Source: JABCZS01 sp041660525 (GTDB taxonomy: Bacteria; Pseudomonadota; Gammaproteobacteria; JABCZS01). Taken from it: a stretch of DNA of 64,000 bases. Where the stretch lies: contig JBAZWD010000004.1 in the NCBI GenBank assembly GCA_041660525.1, positions 62,001 through 126,000 of the forward strand, written 5' to 3'. The position numbers and the translations under genes are program-made. A model generated the notes under the pieces. That model made no database searches. It worked only from the letters and a program-made list of their open reading frames with translations, and was not told where the DNA came from. Shown piece by piece: positions 1-8,415 of the stretch. Numbering within the stretch: the stretch's first letter is position 1; the number at the start of each line of letters is the position of its first letter.

Positions 1-1
1 C

Positions 2-70
2 GATGAAGTCATAGAAAGTGATTTTTTCTCTACAATCATTGATTTTGGTCAACTGTTACTTGACACTTAA
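2..70 (+). CDS. 3' end of an upstream gene, unidentified
   Basis: An open frame enters from the left edge and ends with TAA at 68-70, giving 22 residues that end in DFGQLLLDT. The stop lies next to the lexA-like promoter, which fits a gene ending here. The piece is too short to identify, and a chance open frame of this length cannot be excluded. Confidence 0.35.
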   Translation, partial: DEVIESDFFSTIIDFGQLLLDT

Positions 71-87
71 AACTAGCATCGTACAAT
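60..87 (+). promoter_or_regulatory. Sigma70-type promoter of the LexA-like gene
   Basis: A perfect -35 TTGACA (60-65) is followed after 16 bp by TACAAT (82-87). The -10 box overlaps the left arm of an inverted repeat at 81-111, so a repressor bound there would block it. Confidence 0.65.
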
Positions 88-111
88 CTAAAAAGGATCA
101 TAGCGTTGTAC
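81..111. promoter_or_regulatory. Inverted repeat, candidate autoregulatory operator
   Basis: GTACAA (81-86) and TTGTAC (106-111) are inverted copies 19 bp apart. The right copy is part of the 8-bp palindrome TTGTACAA (106-113) touching the ribosome binding site. The position over the -10 box and in front of a LexA-like gene suggests self-repression; this is inference. Confidence 0.4.
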
Positions 112-124
112 AAGGATGAATTAT

Positions 125-682
125 ATGCTAACAGCTGCGCAAACGCGAACTTTGCAATTTATTGAAGATTATTTTTCAAACCACCAGCGTGCACCCAAAT
201 TATTGGAAGTTGCGCACGGCATTGGCATTTCTTCAAAAGGAACCGTAAGCCGTTATATTAATGTATTAGTCGAAGCAGGTTATTTAGCTAAAGCTTCGCA
301 TCGGCATCGGGGTTTACAACTTACGCATAACCAAGTCGCTTTAGTCGGTAAACCTTCGCCTTTCATGCAATTTAAACAATGCCATAGCATGCATATCAAA
401 GATGATAGTTTAAATGTTCAAGGATTTTATGCTGGCGATACCTTATGGTATCAACCCGGCCAAACTGCACAAGTCGGCGATGTGATTATGGCTTACCTTG
501 ATAAATCCACACCCATCATTAAAAAAGTTCATGCCTTGCATGGGGATTTTATGAGTTTATCCTCCCCACATATTGAAGACAAACCTCGCGCTTATGCTGT
601 TGCACGCATAGAAGTTTACGGCATTATTAAAGGTTGGATGCGTAACTACTTGACATCTGCGGCCAAAAAAGAAATGATGTAA
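125..682 (+). CDS. LexA/S24-family repressor without a recognisable self-cleavage site
   Basis: The 185-residue product has a LexA-type winged-helix N-terminus (TAAQTRTLQFIEDYF, then GTVSRYINVLVEAGYL) and a C-terminal S24 peptidase-like fold. A serine in DDSL and a lysine in PIIKK align with the LexA Ser-Lys dyad. The hinge after VALVGK lacks the Ala-Gly dipeptide that LexA cuts during the SOS response, so it is probably not an ordinary SOS switch. I chose ATG 125 because AAGGA (112-116) lies 8 nt upstream; ATG 116 overlaps that site. The permease gene follows 26 bp downstream. Its target genes cannot be read from the sequence. Confidence 0.75.
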   Translation: MLTAAQTRTLQFIEDYFSNHQRAPKLLEVAHGIGISSKGTVSRYINVLVEAGYLAKASHRHRGLQLTHNQVALVGKPSPFMQFKQCHSMHIKDDSLNVQGFYAGDTLWYQPGQTAQVGDVIMAYLDKSTPIIKKVHALHGDFMSLSSPHIEDKPRAYAVARIEVYGIIKGWMRNYLTSAAKKEMM

Positions 683-708
683 GGTCCCACAGAGTAAGGA
701 CTTTTTAC

Positions 709-1893
709 ATGTTGAATAATAAAATCACGGGTTGCGCCCTATTGATTACAGGTACAACCATTGGCGCTGGAATGTTAGGCCTACCGCTGAGTGCTATCGG
801 TTTGGGTTATTGGGCCAGTATCGGTCTGATGCTGTTTATGTGGGTAATGACTATCGCTGCTGCTTTTTTAATTTTAGAAGCTAATCTTGCCGATCCTTTG
901 CATTTACATTTTAATACCATGGCTTCCAAAACCTTAGGGCATTTAGGGCAAGGCGCCATGACTTTGAGTTTCTTAGCCTTATTGTATGCGCTGACTGTTG
1001 CTTATATTAGTGGGGGTAGTTCGCTTTTATCAGTAGGTTTAAAACATTTTGCAGGCTTTGAACTTGCTAATTTACCGAGTGCAATTATTTTCACCTTGGT
1101 TTTAGGCTTTTTTATTTACACCAGCACGCGTGCGACTGATTTACTCAATCGCGGTTTTATGGTGGTTAAATTTATTCTCTTGGTTTTAGTCGCTGTTTTA
1201 TGTATACCGCAAATTGATGTGGTGAATTTAATGGAAAATAAAACCACAGCGCCAAGCAGTTTATGGCTGGCTATTCCCGTTTTTTTTACAGCGTTTGGTT
1301 ATCACACAATTATTCCATCACTGAGCCAATATGCCAATTTTAATGTAAGCGTATTAAAGCGCGCTATTATATTAGGTAGTGGCGCATCCTTAGTCATTTA
1401 TTTACTCTGGCAAACATTAAGCTTTGGTATTATTCCGCCGCAAGATTTTACGGCGCAAGATCAAAATTCCATAGGCGCTTTTATTGAGCTGATGGGCAAT
1501 TTAATTAACAAGCCCAGCATTACGCTGATTATTAATAGCTTCGCACATGTTGCATTGATTACTTCTTTTTTAGGAGTAACTTTAGGCTTGTTTGATTTCC
1601 TAAGAGATATCTTACCAAAAAATAAAATGAATACCCGCTTTAGTGTGGCACTATTAACGTTTATACCACCCTTAATTTTAGCGCTTGTTTCACCTCAAGG
1701 TTTTACGCAAATATTGGCATATGCTGCAGCATTTTTAGCAGTGTTAGCGTGTATTTTACCAGCCCTCATGGTTTATGTTTTACGTAAACGCATGAAACAA
1801 TTACCTTATCAAACACCCGGTGGATGGTTTACACCTGCCCTAGTGTTTTTATGCGGTGTCATTATCATCATTCTCGTCATAGGCAATTTATAA
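709..1893 (+). CDS. Aromatic amino acid permease, TyrP/Mtr (HAAAP) family
   Basis: The 394-residue inner-membrane protein has about eleven hydrophobic segments and begins with the family signature GTTIGAGMLGLPL. HAAAP permeases import tyrosine or tryptophan by proton symport. The gene heads an operon in which the next gene, phenylalanine hydroxylase, starts inside its stop codon (TAATG). That context favours phenylalanine or tyrosine as substrate, which is inference. AAGGA lies upstream of ATG 709. It may be co-transcribed with the LexA-like gene. Confidence 0.85.
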   Translation: MLNNKITGCALLITGTTIGAGMLGLPLSAIGLGYWASIGLMLFMWVMTIAAAFLILEANLADPLHLHFNTMASKTLGHLGQGAMTLSFLALLYALTVAYISGGSSLLSVGLKHFAGFELANLPSAIIFTLVLGFFIYTSTRATDLLNRGFMVVKFILLVLVAVLCIPQIDVVNLMENKTTAPSSLWLAIPVFFTAFGYHTIIPSLSQYANFNVSVLKRAIILGSGASLVIYLLWQTLSFGIIPPQDFTAQDQNSIGAFIELMGNLINKPSITLIINSFAHVALITSFLGVTLGLFDFLRDILPKNKMNTRFSVALLTFIPPLILALVSPQGFTQILAYAAAFLAVLACILPALMVYVLRKRMKQLPYQTPGGWFTPALVFLCGVIIIILVIGNL

Positions 1894-2711
1894 TGAAAAT
1901 TCAAACAAAATACGTCGCTAAAAAACCTAATGCGCAGGGTTTTATTGATTACACCGATGCGGAAAATGAAGTGTGGCGCACACTCTATAATCGCCAATAT
2001 CCTTTGGTTGAAAAACGTGCGCATGATGCTTATTTAAAAGGCTTGAAAGTATTAGGCTTAAATAATGAGCGCATACCGCAATGCGTAGAAGTTTCCAAGA
2101 TTTTGCGCGATACCACAGGCTGGTCGGTTGCTCCGGTTGAAGCGTTAATTGATTATGCATCTTTTTTTCAATTACTGGCCAACAAACAATTCCCTGCTGC
2201 CAGTTTTATTCGTATTCCTGAAGAATTAGATTATTTGCAAGAACCCGATATTTTTCATGAATTATTTGGACATTGCCCGATGTTAACCGATCAAGTTTTT
2301 GCTGATTTTACCTTTGAGTATGGCAAACTAGGCTTAAATGCTACACACAAAGAACGCGTTTATTTAGCTCGCCTGTATTGGTTTACAGTAGAATTTGGTT
2401 TAATTAATAGCGCCACGGGTCCAAAGATTTACGGCGGCGGCATTTTATCTTCTTTTGGCGAAACTTTATATGCTTTAGATAGCGACATTCCTGAACGTAA
2501 ACCCTTTGATATTTTAACGATGTTAAGAACACCGTATCGGTATGATATCATGCAAACGGTTTATTTTGTCTTAAATAATTTGGATGATTTATACCACATC
2601 ATGCAATTAGACTTAATGGCATTAATTAAAGAAGCCAGCAGTTTAGGCATGTTACCCGCGACTTTCCCGCGTAAAAAAATGGAAGATGAACACGAGGTGC
2701 GGAGTTGCTAA
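1893..2711 (+). CDS. phhA: Phenylalanine-4-hydroxylase
   Basis: The 272-residue enzyme is the bacterial monomeric form of the pterin-dependent aromatic hydroxylases, converting phenylalanine to tyrosine with Fe(II), tetrahydropterin and O2. The iron ligands are visible in HELFGHCP (two His) and in YWFTVEFG (Glu). It has no regulatory ACT domain, as usual for bacterial forms. ATG 1893 overlaps the permease stop by one base, indicating translational coupling. A longer frame from 1824 would read through the permease gene and is not needed. Its 3' end overlaps the next gene by 7 nt. Confidence 0.95.
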   Translation: MKIQTKYVAKKPNAQGFIDYTDAENEVWRTLYNRQYPLVEKRAHDAYLKGLKVLGLNNERIPQCVEVSKILRDTTGWSVAPVEALIDYASFFQLLANKQFPAASFIRIPEELDYLQEPDIFHELFGHCPMLTDQVFADFTFEYGKLGLNATHKERVYLARLYWFTVEFGLINSATGPKIYGGGILSSFGETLYALDSDIPERKPFDILTMLRTPYRYDIMQTVYFVLNNLDDLYHIMQLDLMALIKEASSLGMLPATFPRKKMEDEHEVRSC

Positions 2712-3838
2712 ACTGTGAAGTTGTCATCATAGGAGGCGGCATTGCAGGGTTATGGACGCTCAATCATCTGCGCAATCAAGGTTATCAAGCCATTCTTCTA
2801 GAAAAAACTGCATTGGGCGCAGGTCAAACCATAGCTTCTCAAGGTATTATTCATGGCGGTATCAAATATGCGCTTAGCGGTGAATTATCCAATAGCAGTG
2901 TGCAAATCAGTGATATGCCAGCTCTTTGGCGCGCTTGTTTGCAAGGAAAAGGTGATATTGATTTAAGCGACGTTACTGTTCTTTCTGATCATTATTATCT
3001 TTGTTCGCAACAAAAAATTACTCAACGCATTACCCAGTTTTTTGCACAAAAAGCATTAAGCTCAGACAGTGATGCTTTGGCTAAAAAAGACTACCCCGCA
3101 TTTTTTCAAAGTAAAAACTTTAATGGTTTACTCACACAAGTGCATGAATGTGTATTAGACGTACCTTCGTTAATTCAGGTATTGGCTAAAAAAATGATGC
3201 CTTATATTTTTAAAATAAACGATTGCTCACTTGAGAAAAATAATGATCATTATTTAGTAAAAGTTGATAATACTTTATTAAATGCTAAACATATTATTTT
3301 AACGGCCGGCGAAGGTAATGCAGCATTATTGCCTGAAGCTGCGATGCAAAAAAGAGCTTTGCAAATGGTCGTATTAAAAGCAGATAATTTACCGAAAATT
3401 TTTGTACATTGTGTAGGATTAAGCACTAATCCTATTTTAACAATTACCAGTCATGTTGATAGTAATGGAAAAACAGTTTGGTATTTGGGTGGTCAAATTG
3501 CCGAAGATGGCATACATCGCGATAAGCAAACGCAAATTGCAAAGGCACAAACGTTAATACAGCAACAGTTTCCTTGGTTTACACCGATTAATCCGCAATG
3601 GGATACGTTAAATATCAATCGTGCGGAAGGTTTTAATAACGGCAAACGCCCCGAAAGTACCATGATAAGCACCGTAAGTAATATTATGATTGCATGGCCG
3701 ACTAAACTGACTTTTGCGCCCTTATTAGCGCAGCAGTTGGCGCAGCGATTACCACAAGCTTTACATGAAACAATGCCCGAAATTAATTTAGGTGCTAAGC
3801 CTGAAATTGCATTATCAGTTTGGGATAAAACATGTTAA
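2705..3838 (+). CDS. FAD-dependent oxidoreductase, DAO superfamily
   Basis: The 377-residue protein begins with the dinucleotide-binding Rossmann motif VVIIGGGIAGLWTLNHL and continues with an acidic residue after the second strand (LLEK), typical of FAD binding in the D-amino-acid oxidase/glycerol-3-phosphate dehydrogenase superfamily. The substrate is not evident. The start is TTG 2705 with GAGG 7 nt upstream, overlapping phhA by 7 nt; the next gene overlaps its stop by 7 nt in the same manner. The operon suggests oxidation of an amino- or hydroxy-acid derived from aromatic amino acids, but this is a guess. Confidence 0.8.
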   Translation: MLNCEVVIIGGGIAGLWTLNHLRNQGYQAILLEKTALGAGQTIASQGIIHGGIKYALSGELSNSSVQISDMPALWRACLQGKGDIDLSDVTVLSDHYYLCSQQKITQRITQFFAQKALSSDSDALAKKDYPAFFQSKNFNGLLTQVHECVLDVPSLIQVLAKKMMPYIFKINDCSLEKNNDHYLVKVDNTLLNAKHIILTAGEGNAALLPEAAMQKRALQMVVLKADNLPKIFVHCVGLSTNPILTITSHVDSNGKTVWYLGGQIAEDGIHRDKQTQIAKAQTLIQQQFPWFTPINPQWDTLNINRAEGFNNGKRPESTMISTVSNIMIAWPTKLTFAPLLAQQLAQRLPQALHETMPEINLGAKPEIALSVWDKTC

Positions 3839-4611
3839 AAATTAATGCACTAGGACAAACAGGAATACAGGTTTCTTCCCTTGGTCTTGGTACCGTTAAA
3901 TTTGGCCGTAATCAAAGCGTAAAATATCCCGAACATTTTGAACTACCTTCTGATGAACATATTGTTGATTTGTTAGATACAGCTAAAAAGCTAGGTATTA
4001 ACACTTTAGATACTGCGCCTGCTTATGGCAGCAGCGAACAACGCTTAGGAAAACTTTTACATGATCGCAAAGATTGGGTCATTATAGGCAAAGCGGGAGA
4101 AACCTTTGAACATGGTATTTCTGACTATAATTTTACCGCGGATTTTATTAACCGCAGTGTTGAGAATAGTTTAAAAAACCTAAACTCTGATTATTTAGAT
4201 GTTTTATTAATTCATTCTAATGGTGATGATGTGAATATTATCCAAAAATACAAAGTATTTGAAACGCTGGAAAAGCTAAAAGCACAAAAAATGATTCGCG
4301 CATATGGCATGTCTACTAAAACCATTGAAGGTGGTTTACTCACCATAGCACAAGCCGATGTTGCGATGGTCACTTATAATGCCATGGCACTTGATGAAAA
4401 ACCGGTTATCGATTTAGCCTTTAAAAAAAATAAAGGCATCCTGATTAAAAAAGCACTTGCAAGCGGACATTTAAACAAAATAGCGGATTTTATTTTTCAA
4501 ACTCCGGGCGTAAGTAGCGTTATTATTGGGACACTCAGTCCTATCCATTTACAAGAACATGTGCTTAGCGCCATTCAAGCCCAAGGAGAAAATAATGCCT
4601 TTAATTCTTAA
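3832..4611 (+). CDS. Aldo/keto reductase family protein (operon member)
   Basis: The 259-residue TIM-barrel NAD(P)H oxidoreductase keeps the catalytic tetrad positions of the family: Asp and Tyr in DTAPAYGSSEQRLGK, Lys in IIGKAGE and His in LLIHSNGDD. It is shorter than the usual 300-330 residues. ATG 3832 overlaps the preceding gene by 7 nt and its end overlaps the downstream transporter by 17 nt, so it is embedded in one polycistronic unit. The substrate is unknown. Confidence 0.8.
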   Translation: MLKINALGQTGIQVSSLGLGTVKFGRNQSVKYPEHFELPSDEHIVDLLDTAKKLGINTLDTAPAYGSSEQRLGKLLHDRKDWVIIGKAGETFEHGISDYNFTADFINRSVENSLKNLNSDYLDVLLIHSNGDDVNIIQKYKVFETLEKLKAQKMIRAYGMSTKTIEGGLLTIAQADVAMVTYNAMALDEKPVIDLAFKKNKGILIKKALASGHLNKIADFIFQTPGVSSVIIGTLSPIHLQEHVLSAIQAQGENNAFNS

Positions 4612-5740
4612 AATAATATTGGCTGCACTGTTAGGTGCATTGATAGGTACAGTGGTGCCTGAATGGGCAATACGCAGCTTTACTACCATTAGCATGTTGT
4701 TTGAAACTTTTATTAAATTTTTAATTCCGTTAATTATTTTCTTTTTTATTGCTGAAGGTTTAGCGCAGCTACAAAAAAAATCTAATAAAATTGTGAGTCT
4801 TATTATCATCCTGGCCTTTGTTTCCACTGTATTAGCCGGTTTAATGGCCATTGTTGTCGGTTTAGAAATTATTCCATTATTTACATTCTCTACTGTTGAA
4901 ATATCCCAAAATCTCCAATTCCCTGCTTATTTCAAATTACCGCTAGTGCCTGTGATGGATATACTCTCTGCACTTTTATTAGCCTTTATTATTGGTATCG
5001 GTGTGCAATATACACACGGGCAAGCCATACAATTGCTGATTCTTGAAGGGCAAAATATTTTACAATTATTGCTTAAAAATATTGTCATCCCTATTTTACC
5101 GCTTTATATTTTAAGCATTTTCGTAAATTTTTCTGCGAGCGGCATTATTGTCAATACGTTCACCAGTTATATCGGCGTTTTAAGTTTAGCGATAGTTTTG
5201 CAGATCACGTGGTTGATTATTTTATATACCGCTGCGGGCATTATCAGTAAACAAAATCCTTTTACTTTGCTACGTAATATGTTGCCTGCCTATATGACGG
5301 CTTTTGGAACCATGAGCAGTGTAGCCACTATTCCTGTGAGTATTCGTTCGAATAAAAAAAATAAGGTGCATGAATCTGTGGTGAATGTCACCGTACCATT
5401 ATGCGCCACGATTCATTTATGTGGCAGTATTATTACAATTTTAACCTGTAGTTTGGCCGTGTTGCATTTAGTGCCTGGCCTAGTGCAACCTGATCTCACA
5501 CAATTATTATTAACATTATTATTATTAAGCTTTGTGATGATCGCAGCGCCCGGTGTTCCTGGCGGTGGTGTCATGGCGTCTTTAGGTGTTTTAACTTTGA
5601 TGTTCGGTTTTAATGAAGATGCCATCGGTTTAATGATTGCACTTTATATGACACAAGATAGTTTTGGCACTGCCGCTAATGTCACTGGTGATGGCGCAAT
5701 TAGTGTGATCGTGGATAAACTGGGGGGACAAAAAACCTAA
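4595..5740 (+). CDS. Dicarboxylate/amino acid:cation symporter (DAACS family)
   Basis: The 381-residue membrane protein is related to GltP/DctA, which import glutamate, aspartate or C4-dicarboxylates with Na+ or H+. The C-terminal signature MTQDSFGTAANVTGDGA matches the DAACS cation- and substrate-binding helix. AAGGAG (4583-4588) lies 6 nt before ATG 4595; an earlier in-frame start at 4526 would overlap the reductase gene further and lacks support. It is the last gene of the operon and its stop overlaps the convergent thiL stop by 4 nt, with no room for a separate terminator. Confidence 0.85.
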   Translation: MPLILKIILAALLGALIGTVVPEWAIRSFTTISMLFETFIKFLIPLIIFFFIAEGLAQLQKKSNKIVSLIIILAFVSTVLAGLMAIVVGLEIIPLFTFSTVEISQNLQFPAYFKLPLVPVMDILSALLLAFIIGIGVQYTHGQAIQLLILEGQNILQLLLKNIVIPILPLYILSIFVNFSASGIIVNTFTSYIGVLSLAIVLQITWLIILYTAAGIISKQNPFTLLRNMLPAYMTAFGTMSSVATIPVSIRSNKKNKVHESVVNVTVPLCATIHLCGSIITILTCSLAVLHLVPGLVQPDLTQLLLTLLLLSFVMIAAPGVPGGGVMASLGVLTLMFGFNEDAIGLMIALYMTQDSFGTAANVTGDGAISVIVDKLGGQKT

Positions 5741-6636
5741 TTGAAATGCTGCCAACCTAACACTGCTGGCGTTATTAATTGACCGCTTTGATAGATCCGT
5801 AATCCAGGCTCAAGGATAATTTCACCGATACAGGTCAATAAATAATTTGCAGTTAATTGTTCAATAATAGGATTGTTTTTTTCGATAGTAAAGCACAACT
5901 CATAATCATCACCCGCCGTTAAAGCCAGCAAAGGCTCACCTTGTGCAGATATCGGCAATTTCTCTAAATGTAGCCTTGCACCCACACCACTGGCTTGTAA
6001 GATATGATTTAAATCCTGCGCCAACCCATCTGAAATATCTATGGCCGCATGCGCATGTCCTGCCAAGGCAAGACCTAAAGCTACTTGTGGCTGCGGGCGA
6101 TTCAGCTTTTTTTGTGCAGATTTATTTTGCCTATCTTTTAAAGCAAGACCCGCGTCTCCCAAAATACCTGAAACATACACCAAATCCCCTACTTTAGCGC
6201 CACTTCTTAATAGCATTTTAGTTTTATCTACCGTGCCTATAATTTGAATTGTGACACACAAAGGACCTTGGGTCGTATCACCACCAATCAAAGCCAAATT
6301 ATAATCTTTAGCCAAAGCAAATAAACTTTCACTGAATTTTTCCAGCCATTTGGCATCTGCTTTGGGTAACGTTAAAGCCAAAGTAAACCAACGCGGCTGC
6401 GCACCCATAGCTGCAAAATCACTTAAATTAACAGCTAATGCTTTATAAGCTACATCTTCGGGTGCACAATCGGGGAAAAAGTGACGGCCTTCAACTAGCG
6501 TATCTACCGAGGTCACTAAGGTTGCATTTTCACACTGCCAGACGGCCGCATCATCGCCTATCCCTTGAATAATTTCAGGATGATCGGCAATATTACGCAT
6601 AAAATAATGTTTAATGATGTCAAATTCTTTAAGCAT
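5737..6636 (-). CDS. thiL: Thiamine-monophosphate kinase
   Basis: The 299-residue ATP-grasp-like PurM-fold kinase makes thiamine diphosphate from thiamine monophosphate. Diagnostic motifs are GIGDDAAVW near the N-terminus, VDTLVEGRHFF and GGDTTQGPL. The start at 6636 (LKEFDIIKHYF) matches the family N-terminus. No Shine-Dalgarno sequence precedes it, and an AT-rich palindrome lies directly upstream. In many proteobacteria thiL follows nusB; here purU lies between them in the opposite direction. Confidence 0.92.
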   Translation of the reverse strand: MLKEFDIIKHYFMRNIADHPEIIQGIGDDAAVWQCENATLVTSVDTLVEGRHFFPDCAPEDVAYKALAVNLSDFAAMGAQPRWFTLALTLPKADAKWLEKFSESLFALAKDYNLALIGGDTTQGPLCVTIQIIGTVDKTKMLLRSGAKVGDLVYVSGILGDAGLALKDRQNKSAQKKLNRPQPQVALGLALAGHAHAAIDISDGLAQDLNHILQASGVGARLHLEKLPISAQGEPLLALTAGDDYELCFTIEKNNPIIEQLTANYLLTCIGEIILEPGLRIYQSGQLITPAVLGWQHFN

Positions 6637-6637
6637 G

Positions 6638-6653
6638 ATTATACTAGTATAAT
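6638..6653. promoter_or_regulatory. 16-bp perfect palindrome containing -10-like boxes, thiL/purU divergent region
   Basis: ATTATACTAGTATAAT reads the same on both strands and holds TATAAT in each direction. It fills half of the 33-bp gap between divergent thiL and purU. It suits a -10 region for purU. For thiL the box lies only 1 bp from the start codon, so it cannot serve the 6636 start in the usual way. It may also be an operator. Confidence 0.45.
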
Positions 6654-6669
6654 AGATAAAAGGATCCCT

Positions 6670-7506
6670 ATGCAAAACTACCGTCTTGTTATTTCTTGCC
6701 CCGATCAAACTGGCATTATTGCACAAATCAGTGGCTTAATTGCGCAATACAAAGGCTGGATCATGGAAGCTGATCAGCACTCCGATCTAGAAAACAATTG
6801 GTTTTTTATGCGTTATGAAATTAAATACGAATCTATCAAAAATCATTATGACGCATTTACAGAAGCACTCGATAAAATCGCCCATAGTTTAAAATTACAT
6901 TGGCAATTGATAGATCCAAATATTCCCAAGAAAATAATTATTATGGCTTCACGCACCACGCATTGTTTAACTGAAATTATTCATCGCGTTCAAGCACAAG
7001 ATTTATTTTGCGAAATTCAAGCCGTCATTTCTAATCACGATACACTGCAATCATTTGTGGAAAAACAAAATATTCCTTACCATTTAATGGCGAAACGTCC
7101 AGATCCTACGCAATTGGCAGAATTATTTTCCAATTACCAACCCGATGTCATAGTACTTGCACGTTATATGCAATTGATCCCAGAAGATTTATGCCATATT
7201 TATGCAGGCAAACTTATCAATATTCATCATAGCTTTCTCCCGTCTTTTGCCGGCGGCGACCCTTATCAAAAAGCTTTTGATCGCGGTGTAAAATTAATCG
7301 GTGCAACAAGTCATTATGTCACACCGGATTTAGATCAAGGCCCCATTATCAGTCAAGATGTCATTGAAATCAGCCATCGTGATAGTAAACAAGATTTAAT
7401 TAATGAAGGCAAAGACATAGAAAAAAGAGTTTTAGTCAAAGGCCTGCGTTATCATCTCGAAGATCGGGTGATTGTTTATGGGAATAAAACCATTGTTTTT
7501 AAATAA
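6670..7506 (+). CDS. purU: Formyltetrahydrofolate deformylase
   Basis: The 278-residue enzyme hydrolyses 10-formyl-THF to formate and THF, balancing one-carbon pools and supplying formate for purine synthesis. It has an N-terminal ACT-type domain (VISCPDQTGIIAQISGLI) and a C-terminal formyltransferase-like domain with catalytic Asn and His in INIHHSFLPSF and Asp in TPDLDQGPI. AAAGGA lies 5 nt before ATG 6670. It converges on nusB with a 5-bp gap and splits the usual nusB-thiL linkage. Confidence 0.93.
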   Translation: MQNYRLVISCPDQTGIIAQISGLIAQYKGWIMEADQHSDLENNWFFMRYEIKYESIKNHYDAFTEALDKIAHSLKLHWQLIDPNIPKKIIIMASRTTHCLTEIIHRVQAQDLFCEIQAVISNHDTLQSFVEKQNIPYHLMAKRPDPTQLAELFSNYQPDVIVLARYMQLIPEDLCHIYAGKLINIHHSFLPSFAGGDPYQKAFDRGVKLIGATSHYVTPDLDQGPIISQDVIEISHRDSKQDLINEGKDIEKRVLVKGLRYHLEDRVIVYGNKTIVFK

Positions 7507-7511
7507 TGATT

Positions 7512-7943
7512 TTAGCCTTGCATTTCTAACTGTCTTGTTTGGCGCGCTAATTTATCGAGTACGCCATTTACAAATTTATGGCCTTCGATAGTGCCAAACA
7601 TTTTGGTTAAATCTAAGGCTTCATTAATGACGACTTTGTAAGGAATTTGTAAGCAATAAACAAATTCATAAGTAGCAATCCGCAGAACAGCACGCTCAAT
7701 CGGATCAACTGCGTCGATACTACGCGACATATAGGGTGTTAATAACTCATCTAATTGTGCATAGTTATCAACAACACCATGTAAAATTTCTGCAAAATAA
7801 TCTGTATCAAATGTCGCATTATTTTTTTGCGCTAAAAATTGCTGTTGAATTTGCAAAATCGGCGTGCCGCTCATTTGCCATTGATAAATGGCTTGAACTG
7901 CAAAACGACGCGCTTTATGTTTGCCTAAATTATTTTTTTTCAT
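7512..7943 (-). CDS. nusB: Transcription antitermination factor NusB
   Basis: The 143-residue all-helical RNA-binding protein has the family start KHKARRFAVQAIYQWQ and the C-terminal segment VINEALDLTKMFG. NusB binds boxA RNA with NusE (S10) to prevent termination in rRNA operons. It overlaps ribH by 14 nt, the usual ribH-nusB coupling, and is the last gene of the nrdR-rib-nusB unit on the minus strand. Confidence 0.95.
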   Translation of the reverse strand: MKKNNLGKHKARRFAVQAIYQWQMSGTPILQIQQQFLAQKNNATFDTDYFAEILHGVVDNYAQLDELLTPYMSRSIDAVDPIERAVLRIATYEFVYCLQIPYKVVINEALDLTKMFGTIEGHKFVNGVLDKLARQTRQLEMQG

Positions 7944-8415
7944 AAGGTAACTTCTTAAGTAAATCGATCATTTCAAGCAAGGCGATTGCCCCTTCAGAAC
8001 CTTTATTGCCTGATTTAGCACCCGCACGATCAAATGCTTGTTCAACAGTATCTGTTGTCAATACGCTCATAATAATAGGTAGATTATTAGCTAGAGAAAT
8101 TTGATGTAAGCCTTTAATACTTTCACCCGCAACATAATCAAAATGTGGCGTTTCACCACGAATAACACAACCCAACGCTAAAATGCCTGCATATTTTTTT
8201 TGTGCGGCTACTGTTTGTACAGCAATGGGTAATTCTAAGGCGCCAGGCACACGAATGATAGCAATTTCTGCAGCGACAACGCCGTGGCGTTTGAATGTAT
8301 CCAATGCGCCTTTTAATAAATTATCAACAATAATACTATTAAAACGTGACATCACGATGGCAATAGGTTCATTATGATGGTGCGCGTGTCCTTCAATAAT
8401 TTGCATGGCGTTCAT
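7930..8415 (-). CDS. ribH: 6,7-dimethyl-8-ribityllumazine synthase
   Basis: The 161-residue lumazine synthase condenses 5-amino-6-ribitylaminouracil with 3,4-dihydroxy-2-butanone 4-phosphate. Recognisable elements are IVMSRFN, the RVPGALELPIAVQ loop and GCVIRGETPHFDYVAGE. It ends overlapping nusB by 14 nt and starts directly after the ribB stop (no gap), so it belongs to the riboflavin operon. Confidence 0.95.
   Translation of the reverse strand: MNAMQIIEGHAHHHNEPIAIVMSRFNSIIVDNLLKGALDTFKRHGVVAAEIAIIRVPGALELPIAVQTVAAQKKYAGILALGCVIRGETPHFDYVAGESIKGLHQISLANNLPIIMSVLTTDTVEQAFDRAGAKSGNKGSEGAIALLEMIDLLKKLPYEKK

Noticed and set aside
2..70. Naming the left-edge fragment
   Set aside because: Twenty-two residues are too few to assign a family.
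1824..1892. Longer N-terminus for phenylalanine hydroxylase
   Set aside because: It would lie inside the permease gene in another frame; the family start and coupling at ATG 1893 fit better.
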